Source: an uncultured Pedobacter sp. (GTDB lineage Bacteria > Bacteroidota > Bacteroidia > Sphingobacteriales > Sphingobacteriaceae). From it: DNA of 17,102 bases. Position 1 is the first letter of the stretch. The number at the start of each line of letters is the position of its first letter. The notes beneath the pieces are model-generated. The model ran no database searches. It saw only the letters and a list, made by a program, of their open reading frames with translations, and was not told where the DNA came from. A program made the position numbers and the translations under genes. The stretch covers positions 1-17,102 of the forward strand of contig CAMLDJ010000104.1 in the NCBI GenBank assembly GCA_946478755.1, in the 5' to 3' direction. Positions 6,625 through 13,961 of this stretch are shown here, piece by piece.

Positions 6625-7899
6625 TTATGGATACAACAAGTACTTCTTGCGCATTGTTTTATATTTACTGAGTCCTGGTTCCCAGCTGGCCCTGATTTCT
6701 TTTTCAGATTTTCCGGCCATGATCTGTTCCCTGAAATCCCCCACTCCAATGAGTTTCTCGATAGGCATCATTTGCTTGCTTAGTTTAGAATTGAAGAAAT
6801 CGGCTTTGTTTGGGGAGGCCTTGTAAAGTTCAATCATCCAGGACAGGTTGATCTGTTTCGTTTTTCTGAAAATACTGGTATCGTAGTTTCTAAGGTCCAG
6901 ACCATAACAAACCTGGTTCATAAATATCGGGGTTTCAGCCATACCCTTAATGCTTTTTGGCGTAAAGGAGAAGCTGTATTTTCCTTTTAACGCCGGCCCG
7001 CCTATAATGGTGAAAGGGAATTGTGTGCCACGTCCATGGTTAAGGTACACGCCCTCAAATAAACAGGTTGAAGGGTAAAGCAGAATGGATTGTGCCGTAT
7101 TTAAGTTCGGCGAAGGTTTTACAGGCAGCTCATAGGGCGTATCGTGAGTGTAATTGGCCACTTTAATGATCTTTATCCTGCATTTTAACTTATTGTCGAG
7201 CCAGCCTTCGCCGTTCAGCATCTGTGCGTATTCTGCTACCGTTAGCCCGTGAACTGCCGGAATTGGCTTCAGACCCACACCTGATTTATATTTGGGATCT
7301 AATATTGGCCCGTCTATATAAAACCCGTTGGGATTTGGTCGGTCCAGAATTAAGAGTTCTTTATCGTGTGCTGCGCAAGCTTCCATTACATGCTGTAAGG
7401 TGTTAATATAGGTGTAAAAACGGACGCCAACATCCTGGATATCAAATACCATAATGTCTACATCAGCAAGATCCTCCTGTGTAGGGGTAGAATGCGTACC
7501 ATATAATGAAATGGCCTTAATGCCTGTTTTGGCATCCACATCATCAGCTACATGTGTGCCAGCACTGGCGTTTCCACGAAATCCATGCTCAGGGCCGAAT
7601 ATTTTAACGATGTTCACTCCGAGTTTCAACAAGCTGTCTACAGCAGTCTCCTTACCAATTATAGAAGTAGGATTTACAACCATGCCTACACGCTTGCCTT
7701 TTAAATAAGGGACATAGAGCTCTGTTTGCTCTGCGCCAGTAAGTAATTTTTCTTTTTTTGGCTTATCAATATCTTCCGCTTTTACTTTGTAAGGGTTCGG
7801 AACAGCCGGATTAAAAGCGACGGTTGTCGACGGCCCGCAAGCCAGAAGTGTTATAGAAACCAAAACTGTGTTTAGTAAATAGGTTAGGGAATGTGTCAT
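6625..7899 (-). CDS. namZ: DUF1343 family lipoprotein, NamZ-type exo-beta-N-acetylmuramidase
   Basis: A 424-residue exported protein. The N-terminus is a lipoprotein signal with L-L-A-C (C21 as the lipidated cysteine), so it should be membrane-anchored outside the cytoplasm. The mature part carries the DUF1343 hallmarks in order: G-K-R-V-G-M-V-V-N-P-T-S (68-79), F-G-P-E-H-G-F-R-G (101-109), V-F-D-I-Q-D-V-G-V-R-F-Y-T-Y (151-164) and D-R-P-N-P-N-G (186-192). NamZ of Bacillus subtilis belongs to this family and removes N-acetylmuramic acid from the non-reducing ends of peptidoglycan fragments, so a role in cell-wall turnover is the best inference. The length is normal. No good promoter is visible in the 80-base spacer shared with the divergent permease gene. 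The small charged gene follows after 20 bases. Confidence 0.9.
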   Translation of the reverse strand: MTHSLTYLLNTVLVSITLLACGPSTTVAFNPAVPNPYKVKAEDIDKPKKEKLLTGAEQTELYVPYLKGKRVGMVVNPTSIIGKETAVDSLLKLGVNIVKIFGPEHGFRGNASAGTHVADDVDAKTGIKAISLYGTHSTPTQEDLADVDIMVFDIQDVGVRFYTYINTLQHVMEACAAHDKELLILDRPNPNGFYIDGPILDPKYKSGVGLKPIPAVHGLTVAEYAQMLNGEGWLDNKLKCRIKIIKVANYTHDTPYELPVKPSPNLNTAQSILLYPSTCLFEGVYLNHGRGTQFPFTIIGGPALKGKYSFSFTPKSIKGMAETPIFMNQVCYGLDLRNYDTSIFRKTKQINLSWMIELYKASPNKADFFNSKLSKQMMPIEKLIGVGDFREQIMAGKSEKEIRASWEPGLSKYKTMRKKYLLYP

Positions 7900-7979
7900 T
7901 GAATAACCTTTTTTATTTTAAATACCTTAAATCAAAATCAAATGAGCATTTTTGCTAAGTTACAATTTATTACACAAGG

Positions 7980-9200
7980 TTGAATACAGAATATTTCATA
8001 GCAGGACGGATTGCCATAAAATCAGCGCGTACTTTTTCTAAGCTCATTGTTAGGATAGCGATAGCGGGAGTGATGCTGAGCCTGGCCGTTATGATGCTTT
8101 CTGTAGCCATTATAAAGGGCTTTAAAACAGAGATACAGGAGAAAGTAAGGGGCTATATTGGCGACGTAAGGGTATTCAAATACAGTCTGAACAATTCCTT
8201 TGAACTTACGCCTTTTGTTCCTGCGAAAGAAACCTTGGCGCAGCTTAAAAATAACCCGGATATTGAGTTCTATCAGCCCTATGCTACAAAGCCGGCCATC
8301 ATCTCGGCCAATGATGAGGTAGAGGGAATCAACTTTAAGGGGATAGATAAAACATTTAACTGGGATTATATCCGGAAGCACTTGGTAAGCGGTACTGTGA
8401 TTAATTTTGCTGACAGTGCAAAGGCTACCCGGCAGATTCTCATCTCATTATATACGGCAAACAGGTTAAAGCTTAAGGTTGGTGACGATTTTATCATGTA
8501 TTTCGTGCAGAATCCTCCACGTAAGCGTCCTTTTAAGATCGTTGGGATCTATGATATCGGAGTTGAGGAAATCGATAAAGGTTTTGTGATTGGTGATTTG
8601 AATATCATCCGGAGATTAAACGACTGGAAGTCTAATGAAATCGGAGGAATTGAAATTAGGATTAAGGACTTTTCTAAATTAAAGACCGTATCGGATGGTA
8701 TTTACGAAAAGATCGAAACGAACTTGAAATCGGAGTCCGTCTCAGATTATTTTCCCGCCATTTTTACCTGGCTATCCCTGCTGGACATCAATACAAAAGT
8801 GCTCCTGGTTCTGATGATGGTTGTAGGAGTAATCAATATGGTCACGGCCTTGCTTATCATGATCCTCGAACGCACCAATATGATCGGCATCCTGAAAGCT
8901 TTCGGTATGTCAGATTACAGTGTCATGAAAGTATTTCTTTACAATGCACTTTATCTGGTTGGATTTGGTTTATTGCTGGGCAACCTGCTTGGTCTTGGTC
9001 TTGGATTTTTGCAGCAGTATACACATATTTATAAGCTCGAGCAGTCTTCCTACTACCTGTCCTACGTCCCTGTTGAGATTCACTTCACTGATGTGCTGAT
9101 CCTGAACACCGTTACATTTGTGATCTGTGTGCTGGTATTGATTCTGCCTTCCATGCTCGTTAGCCGGATCAGTCCTTTAAAGGCGATCAGGTTCAAGTAG
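7980..9200 (+). CDS. FtsX/LolE-like ABC transporter permease
   Basis: A 406-residue inner-membrane permease of the LolC/LolE-MacB-FtsX superfamily. Helix 1 is at about 24-47 (I-V-R-I-A-I-A-G-V-M-L-S-L-A). A large periplasmic domain of about 220 residues follows, then three C-terminal helices at about 274-295, 318-345 and 373-396. The ending S-R-I-S-P-L-K-A-I-R-F-K is typical of Bacteroidota members. The only possible start is the TTG at 7980, because a stop lies eight codons upstream; N-T-E-Y-F-I-A directly after it matches the usual start of this family, so TTG initiation is credible. AAGG a few bases upstream could assist. Members either extract lipoproteins (LolCDE) or move other envelope substrates. 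No ATPase gene is adjacent, so the partner must be encoded elsewhere. Confidence 0.88.
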   Translation: MNTEYFIAGRIAIKSARTFSKLIVRIAIAGVMLSLAVMMLSVAIIKGFKTEIQEKVRGYIGDVRVFKYSLNNSFELTPFVPAKETLAQLKNNPDIEFYQPYATKPAIISANDEVEGINFKGIDKTFNWDYIRKHLVSGTVINFADSAKATRQILISLYTANRLKLKVGDDFIMYFVQNPPRKRPFKIVGIYDIGVEEIDKGFVIGDLNIIRRLNDWKSNEIGGIEIRIKDFSKLKTVSDGIYEKIETNLKSESVSDYFPAIFTWLSLLDINTKVLLVLMMVVGVINMVTALLIMILERTNMIGILKAFGMSDYSVMKVFLYNALYLVGFGLLLGNLLGLGLGFLQQYTHIYKLEQSSYYLSYVPVEIHFTDVLILNTVTFVICVLVLILPSMLVSRISPLKAIRFK

Positions 9201-9250
9201 CCATTCTTTTCCCGGCAACCTTCATAGGTGTGTTTATGACTTAAACAGTT

Positions 9251-9332
9251 GGCTACAGATTCTCTACGGTTCCTCCGGGGGTTAAATATGTCTTTAGCCG
9301 TAGGGAACACGCAGAGAACCCGTCTGTAAGCC
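9251..9332. other. Imperfect long inverted repeat between convergent genes
   Basis: Three complementary blocks are nested in order: GGCTACAGA (9251) with TCTGTAAGCC (9323), TTCTCT (9260) with AGAGAA (9313), and CTACGG (9264) with CCGTAG (9298). The right side has extra bases between blocks, so the structure would be a bulged hairpin with a loop of about 28 bases. It lies between the convergent permease and VOC genes and could be a terminator, a structured RNA or a decayed repeat. There is no clear T-tract after it. Confidence 0.35.
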
Positions 9333-9383
9333 GTCCTGATTATTGACTCATTTAGAAATTGTCAATATACAAAGCCATAGCAT

Positions 9384-9812
9384 TTATTGCTGCTGACCTG
9401 CGTTGTAGCTGATCATCCACTGGGTGCCGAACTGATCGGCAACGATGCCGAAGTAATCACCCCAAAACATGTTCTCCATTGGCATCTCTACCTTTCCGCT
9501 GGCTGATAATTCGGCGAACACGCGATCAGCCTCGGCTTTGCTTTCTAAGCCAAGCGACAAGTAAAAATTGTTTCCTGCAACAAGTTTTTGTCCATGACAA
9601 TCCAGGCTATCTGTCGCCATTAACATAGTTCCGTTAGGTAGGCTTAATGAGATGTGACAGATCTTGTCTTTATCGGCTTCCGGTGTCTGGTCTTCCGGCA
9701 TATCTCTGAAGCGCATGATCATCGGGATTTCGCCGCCAATTACAGATTTATAGAAATTGAAGGCATCCTCTGCTGTACCGGGAAAGTTTAAATAAGGGTT
9801 AAGGGCTATCAT
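9384..9812 (-). CDS. PhnB-like VOC family protein
   Basis: A 142-residue protein of the vicinal oxygen chelate superfamily, PhnB/DUF1338-like branch. It begins M-I-A-L-N-P-Y-L-N-F-P-G-T-A-E-D-A-F-N-F-Y, the standard first beta-alpha unit with the A-F-x-F-Y helix. It ends with W-G-D-Y-F-G-I-V-A-D-Q-F-G-T-Q-W, the standard second module. Members are small cytoplasmic proteins usually forming dimers; many are called glyoxalase-like or 3-demethylubiquinone methyltransferase-like without a proven reaction. It stands alone between two plus-strand genes and has its own candidate promoter 27 bases upstream. The family call is firm; the substrate is unknown. Confidence 0.9.
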   Translation of the reverse strand: MIALNPYLNFPGTAEDAFNFYKSVIGGEIPMIMRFRDMPEDQTPEADKDKICHISLSLPNGTMLMATDSLDCHGQKLVAGNNFYLSLGLESKAEADRVFAELSASGKVEMPMENMFWGDYFGIVADQFGTQWMISYNAGQQQ

Positions 9813-9838
9813 AAGTATTGAATTTATTTTAGTGTACT

Positions 9839-9846
9839 CAAATGTA
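9839..9846 (-). promoter_or_regulatory. Candidate -7 element of the PhnB-like gene
   Basis: Read on the minus strand this is TACATTTG, a full match to TAnnTTTG. The predicted transcript start near 9834 gives a leader of about 20 bases to the ATG at 9812. No TTTG is seen at the -33 position, so the promoter would depend mainly on this box. Confidence 0.4.
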
Positions 9847-10022
9847 GGAGCAATGGTCTGTTTTCCGGGAGGCTTATTACGGCAATATAAGGGGTTAACT
9901 GCGGCATAATTTCGCCCATCACGCTATACAGCAAGTTGGCCAGGGATGATCCGGTGATTTTTTATTGGCAAAAAATAAAGAAGCTGTGGTTTTTTAAACC
10001 AGCGCTTGTAAACTTATTTGCG

Positions 10023-10030
10023 TAAATTTG
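10023..10030 (+). promoter_or_regulatory. Candidate -7 element of the DEAD-box-like gene
   Basis: TAAATTTG fits TAnnTTTG exactly. Transcription would begin near 10036, downstream of the in-frame TTG at 10018, which therefore cannot be the start codon of this transcript. A TTG at 10006-10008 is the nearest -33-like sequence, at shorter spacing than normal. Confidence 0.4.
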
Positions 10031-10056
10031 TAGCCTTATCCATTAATAAAGATACT

Positions 10057-11358
10057 GTGTCGTTAGATAAATTAAAACTAAGCAAGCCCCTGGTAGCCGC
10101 AATGAATGATGCCGGATACCTCTCTCCAAAAGAAATTCAGGCAAAAACAATGTCCCGGATGATTGGTGGACAGGATATCATTGCTGTCGGGCCCGAAGGC
10201 TGCGGTAAAACCACAACTTATGTGCTTGGTGTTTTAATGAAGCTAAAATACAGCACAGATGAAGCCCCTAAGGTATTGATCCTTGTGCCCGATGGCGAAC
10301 GGGTTGAAGCAGTAATCGCCGAGTTTATGCTGCTCAGCAGGAATAGGAACCTGCGTATTATAGGTTTATATGGTACTGGCGGTATGGATGAAGAGATTAA
10401 CGACCTGTTAGACGGTATGGATATCGTTGTCGCTACCCCGACAAGGGCACGTGCAGTGTATCTGAAATTAGGCTTAAACCTGAACAGACTGCAAACCTTT
10501 ATTGTTGATGATGCCGAAGTTATTGTCAAACAAGGAATGCAATTGCCTGTTGCCGAGCTGGCAAGAAGCGCGGGTAAAGTGCAGCACCTGATCTTCACTA
10601 CCGTTGTGCACGATAAACTGAACCTGATGATTGATCAGTTTATGAATTTTCCTACGACAATTGAAGTGGAAGAGCTGGGGGAAAGTCAGGCTGAAACACA
10701 TGAACTTTTGAGCTATCATGTGCCAAATTTTAAAACGAAGATTAACCTCATGAATCTCTTATTAAGAGATGATGAGGTATTTGATAAAGTTGTCATATTC
10801 GTAAATACGCGTTTAACGGCACAAAAGCTGTCTAAAAACCTGCATTCTGCCAGGCCGCGAGCGATCTCAGTATTGAATCCCCTATTTTTTGATGAAGAAG
10901 GTTTTGATCATATTGACGACTTTAAAGCTACACCTGAAGCCAGGGTCCTAATTGTTGCCAATGAGGGGCTTTCTACACTGGATCTCTCGGATATTCATTA
11001 CCTATTCCATTTCGAGGTTCCTGAAGAAAAGGAAACTTTCTTAGGCAGGGTGGTTAAAGGAAGTGGCGAAGAGGTGGTAGCCATTACCTTTGCAACAGAT
11101 CTGGAACTTGCAGAAATAAAAAAGATAGAGCAGTCTTTGGGTAAAAAGATTGAAGTATTGGAATTACCAGAAGATCTGATCATCGACAAATCAGTTAAAT
11201 CTACTCCGGTTAAAACGAAAAAGGAAGTCCATAACGGTCCCCGGGGTGGCGGTGCTTACCATGAAAAGAAAGAAAGTAATTCAAAGACCCACAATTACGG
11301 GATAGGCCAGAAAGCTAAAATGACCATGAAGAAAAAACACGGTTCAAGCTCTAAATAA
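10057..11358 (+). CDS. Divergent DEAD-box helicase-like protein with altered motifs
   Basis: A 433-residue protein with the two-RecA layout of DEAD-box RNA helicases. The GTG at 10057 is chosen because S-L-D-K-L-K-L-S-K-P-L-V after it looks like a natural N-terminus; the upstream in-frame TTG overlaps the promoter. The Q-motif region (S-P-K-E-I-Q-A-K-T) and Walker A G-P-E-G-C-G-K-T (45-52) are intact. Other motifs are changed: D-D-A-E (151-154) replaces DEAD, T-T-V replaces SAT near 181, motif V reads A-N-E-G-L-S-T-L-D-L (301-310), and motif VI reads T-F-L-G-R-V-V-K instead of H-R-I-G-R-T-G-R. ATP binding looks possible; normal unwinding looks doubtful. The tail after about 385 is basic and glycine-rich, likely RNA-binding. 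A terminator follows at once. Confidence 0.85.
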   Translation: MSLDKLKLSKPLVAAMNDAGYLSPKEIQAKTMSRMIGGQDIIAVGPEGCGKTTTYVLGVLMKLKYSTDEAPKVLILVPDGERVEAVIAEFMLLSRNRNLRIIGLYGTGGMDEEINDLLDGMDIVVATPTRARAVYLKLGLNLNRLQTFIVDDAEVIVKQGMQLPVAELARSAGKVQHLIFTTVVHDKLNLMIDQFMNFPTTIEVEELGESQAETHELLSYHVPNFKTKINLMNLLLRDDEVFDKVVIFVNTRLTAQKLSKNLHSARPRAISVLNPLFFDEEGFDHIDDFKATPEARVLIVANEGLSTLDLSDIHYLFHFEVPEEKETFLGRVVKGSGEEVVAITFATDLELAEIKKIEQSLGKKIEVLELPEDLIIDKSVKSTPVKTKKEVHNGPRGGGAYHEKKESNSKTHNYGIGQKAKMTMKKKHGSSSK

Positions 11359-11366
11359 AGAACTGG

Positions 11367-11395
11367 AAAAGGCTGTATCAATGATGCAGCCTTTT
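11367..11395. terminator. Bidirectional rho-independent terminator
   Basis: A 13-pair stem (11367-11379 with 11383-11395, one T-G wobble) closes a three-base loop. The core GGCTG/CAGCC is flanked by AAAA on one side and TTTT on the other, so it works as an intrinsic terminator on both strands. It lies 9 bases after the helicase-like stop codon and faces the convergent VOC gene. Confidence 0.88.
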
Positions 11396-11432
11396 CTACT
11401 ATATGGAACAGCAGTAAATCAATGTCTATATG

Positions 11433-11849
11433 CTATTGTGCTGCATGTAAGCCCACTCTATTCCCTTCAGTATCCATGATAACAGCTATTGATCCGGCAT
11501 TCATAGCCGTTTTGGGAATAAGTATCTCCCCTCCAGCTTGCTGCACTTTGCCCAACACCACCTGTATCTCAGGGCTGGCATTAATGTAAATCAGCGTGCC
11601 TGTTGCGGAAGGTTTATTTGCTGAGGATTTTGCGAGTACCCCTGTGACACGTCCGGAAGTGGCTTGAATAACCTGTGGATCATAAGGGAAAAATGTTAAC
11701 TCTTCCCCTGTTTCAGGGAAAGTACGGGTGCTCATTTCTATATCCAGTATCTGTTCATAGAATTTCTTAGCGCGTTGGGTATCTAAAACAGGAATTTCAA
11801 ACCAGGTGATGATATTGGTCTCTGAATCGATCTTTTTTAACTTTTGCAT
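11433..11849 (-). CDS. VOC (glyoxalase-like) family protein
   Basis: A 138-residue VOC-superfamily protein. ATG 11849 starts M-Q-K-L-K-K-I-D-S-E-T-N; an in-frame TTG at 11870 overlaps the putative promoter and is rejected. N-I-I-T-W-F-E-I-P-V-L-D-T-Q-R-A-K-K-F-Y-E-Q at residues 12-33 is the typical first beta-alpha module, and the C-terminal I-A-V-I-M-D-T-E-G-N-R-V-G-L-H the typical last strand. Proteins of this type are annotated as glyoxalase or bleomycin-resistance-like; the substrate is unknown. It is the last gene of a minus-strand cluster headed by the thioredoxin-fold/TPR gene and the Crp/Fnr gene. A CRP-like palindrome stands about 50 bases upstream of its ATG, so it is a candidate target of that regulator. 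Confidence 0.88.
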   Translation of the reverse strand: MQKLKKIDSETNIITWFEIPVLDTQRAKKFYEQILDIEMSTRTFPETGEELTFFPYDPQVIQATSGRVTGVLAKSSANKPSATGTLIYINASPEIQVVLGKVQQAGGEILIPKTAMNAGSIAVIMDTEGNRVGLHAAQ

Positions 11850-11867
11850 ATCTCTATTTTTATGAAG

Positions 11868-11875
11868 CAAAGTTC
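11868..11875 (-). promoter_or_regulatory. Weak -7 element for the VOC gene
   Basis: The minus-strand reading GAACTTTG has one mismatch to TAnnTTTG. It would start transcription near 11862, 13 bases before the ATG at 11849. No -33 box is present at the expected place; instead the TGTGA-N6-TCACA palindrome is centred about 43 bases upstream of that start, close to where a class II CRP activator sits. The call depends on that arrangement. Confidence 0.3.
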
Positions 11876-11897
11876 AAAAATCTGTAAGAATTTAACC

Positions 11898-11913
11898 TGT
11901 GACCTTTATCACA
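11898..11913. promoter_or_regulatory. CRP/FNR-type operator TGTGA-N6-TCACA
   Basis: A perfect 16-base palindrome with half-sites TGTGA and TCACA and the spacer CCTTTA, identical in form to the E. coli CRP consensus. It overlaps the TGA stop codon (11911-11909) of the Crp/Fnr gene and lies upstream of the VOC gene. The neighbouring regulator has an R-E-T-x-x-R recognition helix suited to this half-site. Confidence 0.55.
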
Positions 11914-12490
11914 AACTTCGGTTTACAAGTCTTTGTTTTCTGATTCGGCTCAGTGTTTCTCTGGCCACACCCAGAAAAGAAGACAGCTGTGTTAATGATA
12001 CTCTTTGCAGCATTTCAGGGTGGTTCCTCTCTAAATATTCCAGGCGGTCTTTGGCGGTGTACAGCTTAAATATAGTCGAAAATTCTTCCTGTTTTGTGGC
12101 GAATAAGCGAATACAGTTCCGTCCCAAGGTTTCTATTTCCGGTTCTTGCCGACCAGCCTCCATCAATTTTTGCTTATCGAAAACAATGGCGGTTAACGGC
12201 TCACAGGCCTTTATAAAATAGGCAGATTTTTGTCCTGTTCCAAAGCTGTGAATATTGGTGGCGATCTCGTTTTCAAAAAAGAAGCCCGTGTTTTTTTCGA
12301 TACCTTCAATGATATGGCAGCTTTTGCAATGGCCCCTTTCAATAAAGTACAGCGCATCGCAAACTTTTCCTTCTTCCAATAAGTACGCCCCCTTTTTAAA
12401 CTCCTTTCTGGTCAATGCAGGCAACAGCGTTTCCCAGCTGTTTGCAGAAAAGTGAGTTAGTGAATGAATATATTTTAAGAGGTTTTCCAT
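11909..12490 (-). CDS. Crp/Fnr family transcriptional regulator
   Basis: A 193-residue regulator. A cyclic-nucleotide-binding-type beta barrel spans about 28-115 (G-A-Y-L-L-E-E-G-K-V-C-D-A-L-Y-F-I-E-R-G). A dimerisation helix follows, then a winged helix-turn-helix at about 163-186. The recognition helix A-R-E-T-L-S-R-I-R has R177, E178 and R182 in the spacing of R180, E181 and R185 of E. coli CRP. The phosphate-binding cassette of cAMP-binding members (G-E-x-x-L ... R-S) is missing, so cAMP is probably not the ligand; there is no FNR-type cysteine cluster either. It starts 25 bases after the stop of the thioredoxin-fold gene, with a strong Shine-Dalgarno, and its stop codon lies in a CRP-like operator. 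Confidence 0.92.
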   Translation of the reverse strand: MENLLKYIHSLTHFSANSWETLLPALTRKEFKKGAYLLEEGKVCDALYFIERGHCKSCHIIEGIEKNTGFFFENEIATNIHSFGTGQKSAYFIKACEPLTAIVFDKQKLMEAGRQEPEIETLGRNCIRLFATKQEEFSTIFKLYTAKDRLEYLERNHPEMLQRVSLTQLSSFLGVARETLSRIRKQRLVNRSL

Positions 12491-12494
12491 ATCA

Positions 12495-12501
12495 CTCCTT
12501 T
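12495..12501 (-). promoter_or_regulatory. Strong Shine-Dalgarno of the Crp/Fnr gene
   Basis: Minus-strand AAAGGAG lies four bases before the ATG at 12490. Most other genes in the window lack such a motif, as is usual in Bacteroidota, so this one stands out and fixes the start codon. Confidence 0.6.
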
Positions 12502-12515
12502 TACCTATTCCAAGG

Positions 12516-13880
12516 CTACAACTGACGTTGTTTCATTTTTTCGGCTTCCGCTTTGAACCGTGTAATTCTGTCTTTTCCGTTCTTTTGTTTGCTGACTAGA
12601 TCGACGGCTTTAGCCTGATTCAGCAGCGCTTCATCAAAAAGCTGCATGCGATAAAAGAGGTGTGCTATGGTATCGTAATACTCAGCTGTTGGTGATATTT
12701 CAATGGCACGTTTGCTCCATATCAATGCTTTGGATAGGTGGTTGATGTTTTTTGTGCCTAGCGCATAAAAATCCCATGCTACATTATTTAGTGTGTTGGC
12801 TACGTCATTGGTTTGCATTGAGGAAATTTTGCTGTAAGAATAAGTTGTTCTCACTGCAGCGGGATTTGCGGCGAAGCTTTTCTTTATGCTGTCGCCTTTT
12901 TTTAGCAGTGCCAATCGCTTGTCTGCCGCTACTTTTGCCATTTTATTTATTGAATCGGTAGAGATGTTCATAAAATAGCGATCATAAAAGTATTGAGCTT
13001 GCGCATAAAAATTTGCCGTGTCTTTCACCGCTTTATAATAATTCAGCAAACTCAGGCTGGCGCGTCTCTGGCCTTCTTTGTAGTCTTTCGACCAGGTGCC
13101 TCGCAAATAATTCGCAACAGAGTTGGCCATCGTGATATTCTTCGTCGCGATGGCCTCCTTTTGGCTATTGGCAATGATGCTTGAATTCATTTCAACACGC
13201 ACCCGTAGGGGTTCGGTCTTGTAGATGCTATCAATAATTTTCTTATTGGTATAGGCCAGCCGGTAGGCCTTACCATAGGCAAACGGCCCTGCCTTTAACA
13301 CAAATAACACCTCGTCATAATCATTAAAGCTGCCTACAGTTAAGTAGTCAACGTATTCATCAATAAGTTTGGCATTGTCCCGCATGCCTAGCTGCTGTCT
13401 CAAAATAATATACTCCTTCAAAAAGTCTTTGTTAACCTTCCCACTTTTGTATTTTGCCTCATAATCCCCCAAAGACAAGCCACTTGAAAGTTTATCCAAT
13501 GCTTTACGGGCCAGCATCAGGTAATGGGCTGAAGAAGAGCTGTTTTTATCCCCTTTAAATATCAAGAGTCCATTTTTGTCGAGGAAAAGATACGCAGGGA
13601 ATACCTTAAGCTGGTACTTGCGCATGAAAGCCATCGCTTCCGCACTTGGCATGTTAACCGCATAGCTCACAAAGTTTTTATTGTAAAAACTAATCACATC
13701 CGGGTTGTCAATGGCACTTTTGTTGCCGAGCTGAGTGGGAGTGCCGACGGTTAAAAATATAGGCTGGCTCGTTTCAGCAGCCTTTTTTATAGCATGGTCA
13801 AAGTTTTTCTGGTAGCTGATCTGAGCAAATAGAAAACTGGATTTAAATAGAATGACAGACAGGAGCAGTATCTTTCTCAT
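12516..13880 (-). CDS. Exported thioredoxin-fold protein without cysteines, with C-terminal TPR
   Basis: A 454-residue protein with a signal peptide ending at F-A-Q (residue 20), so it should be periplasmic. Residues about 25-130 follow a thioredoxin-like fold: the strand P-I-F-L-T-V, a helix, then V-F-P-A-Y-L-F-L-D-K-N-G with the cis-proline at P95. The C-x-x-C active site is absent; G-T-P-T-Q-L-G stands at its place, and the whole protein has no cysteine. The middle part is helical. Residues about 365-440 (N-V-A-W-D-F-Y-A-L-G, then W-S-K-R-A-I-E-I-S-P) form TPR-like repeats. It cannot be a redox enzyme, so a binding or scaffold role is likely. The Crp/Fnr gene follows on the same strand. 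Confidence 0.82.
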   Translation of the reverse strand: MRKILLLSVILFKSSFLFAQISYQKNFDHAIKKAAETSQPIFLTVGTPTQLGNKSAIDNPDVISFYNKNFVSYAVNMPSAEAMAFMRKYQLKVFPAYLFLDKNGLLIFKGDKNSSSSAHYLMLARKALDKLSSGLSLGDYEAKYKSGKVNKDFLKEYIILRQQLGMRDNAKLIDEYVDYLTVGSFNDYDEVLFVLKAGPFAYGKAYRLAYTNKKIIDSIYKTEPLRVRVEMNSSIIANSQKEAIATKNITMANSVANYLRGTWSKDYKEGQRRASLSLLNYYKAVKDTANFYAQAQYFYDRYFMNISTDSINKMAKVAADKRLALLKKGDSIKKSFAANPAAVRTTYSYSKISSMQTNDVANTLNNVAWDFYALGTKNINHLSKALIWSKRAIEISPTAEYYDTIAHLFYRMQLFDEALLNQAKAVDLVSKQKNGKDRITRFKAEAEKMKQRQL

Positions 13881-13904
13881 AGAGCGTTTAGGATTTTATT
13901 CTGG

Positions 13905-13936
13905 CTAATATAAGCAACTTAAGGAGAGTTTTTCAA
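13905..13936 (-). promoter_or_regulatory. Candidate promoter of the thioredoxin-fold gene
   Basis: On the minus strand a TTG (13936-13934) and TATATTAG (13912-13905) are separated by 21 bases. The second box has one mismatch to TAnnTTTG and the spacing is slightly long. The transcript would start close to 13899, about 20 bases before the ATG at 13880. Confidence 0.35.
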
Positions 13937-13961
13937 TTTTGTTATCTGCACCGCCCTAATG

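Noticed and set aside
6419..6826. 135-residue hydrophobic plus-strand ORF
   Set aside because: It is antisense to the small charged protein and the namZ end; its hydrophobicity comes from reading lysine and glutamate codons backwards.
9080..9310. 76-residue minus-strand ORF across the end of the permease gene
   Set aside because: Most of it is antisense to the permease C-terminus, its composition is not protein-like, and it covers the inverted-repeat region.
11849..11870. TTG start at 11870 for the VOC protein
   Set aside because: It lies in the putative -7 element and adds residues not expected in the family; ATG 11849 is preferred.
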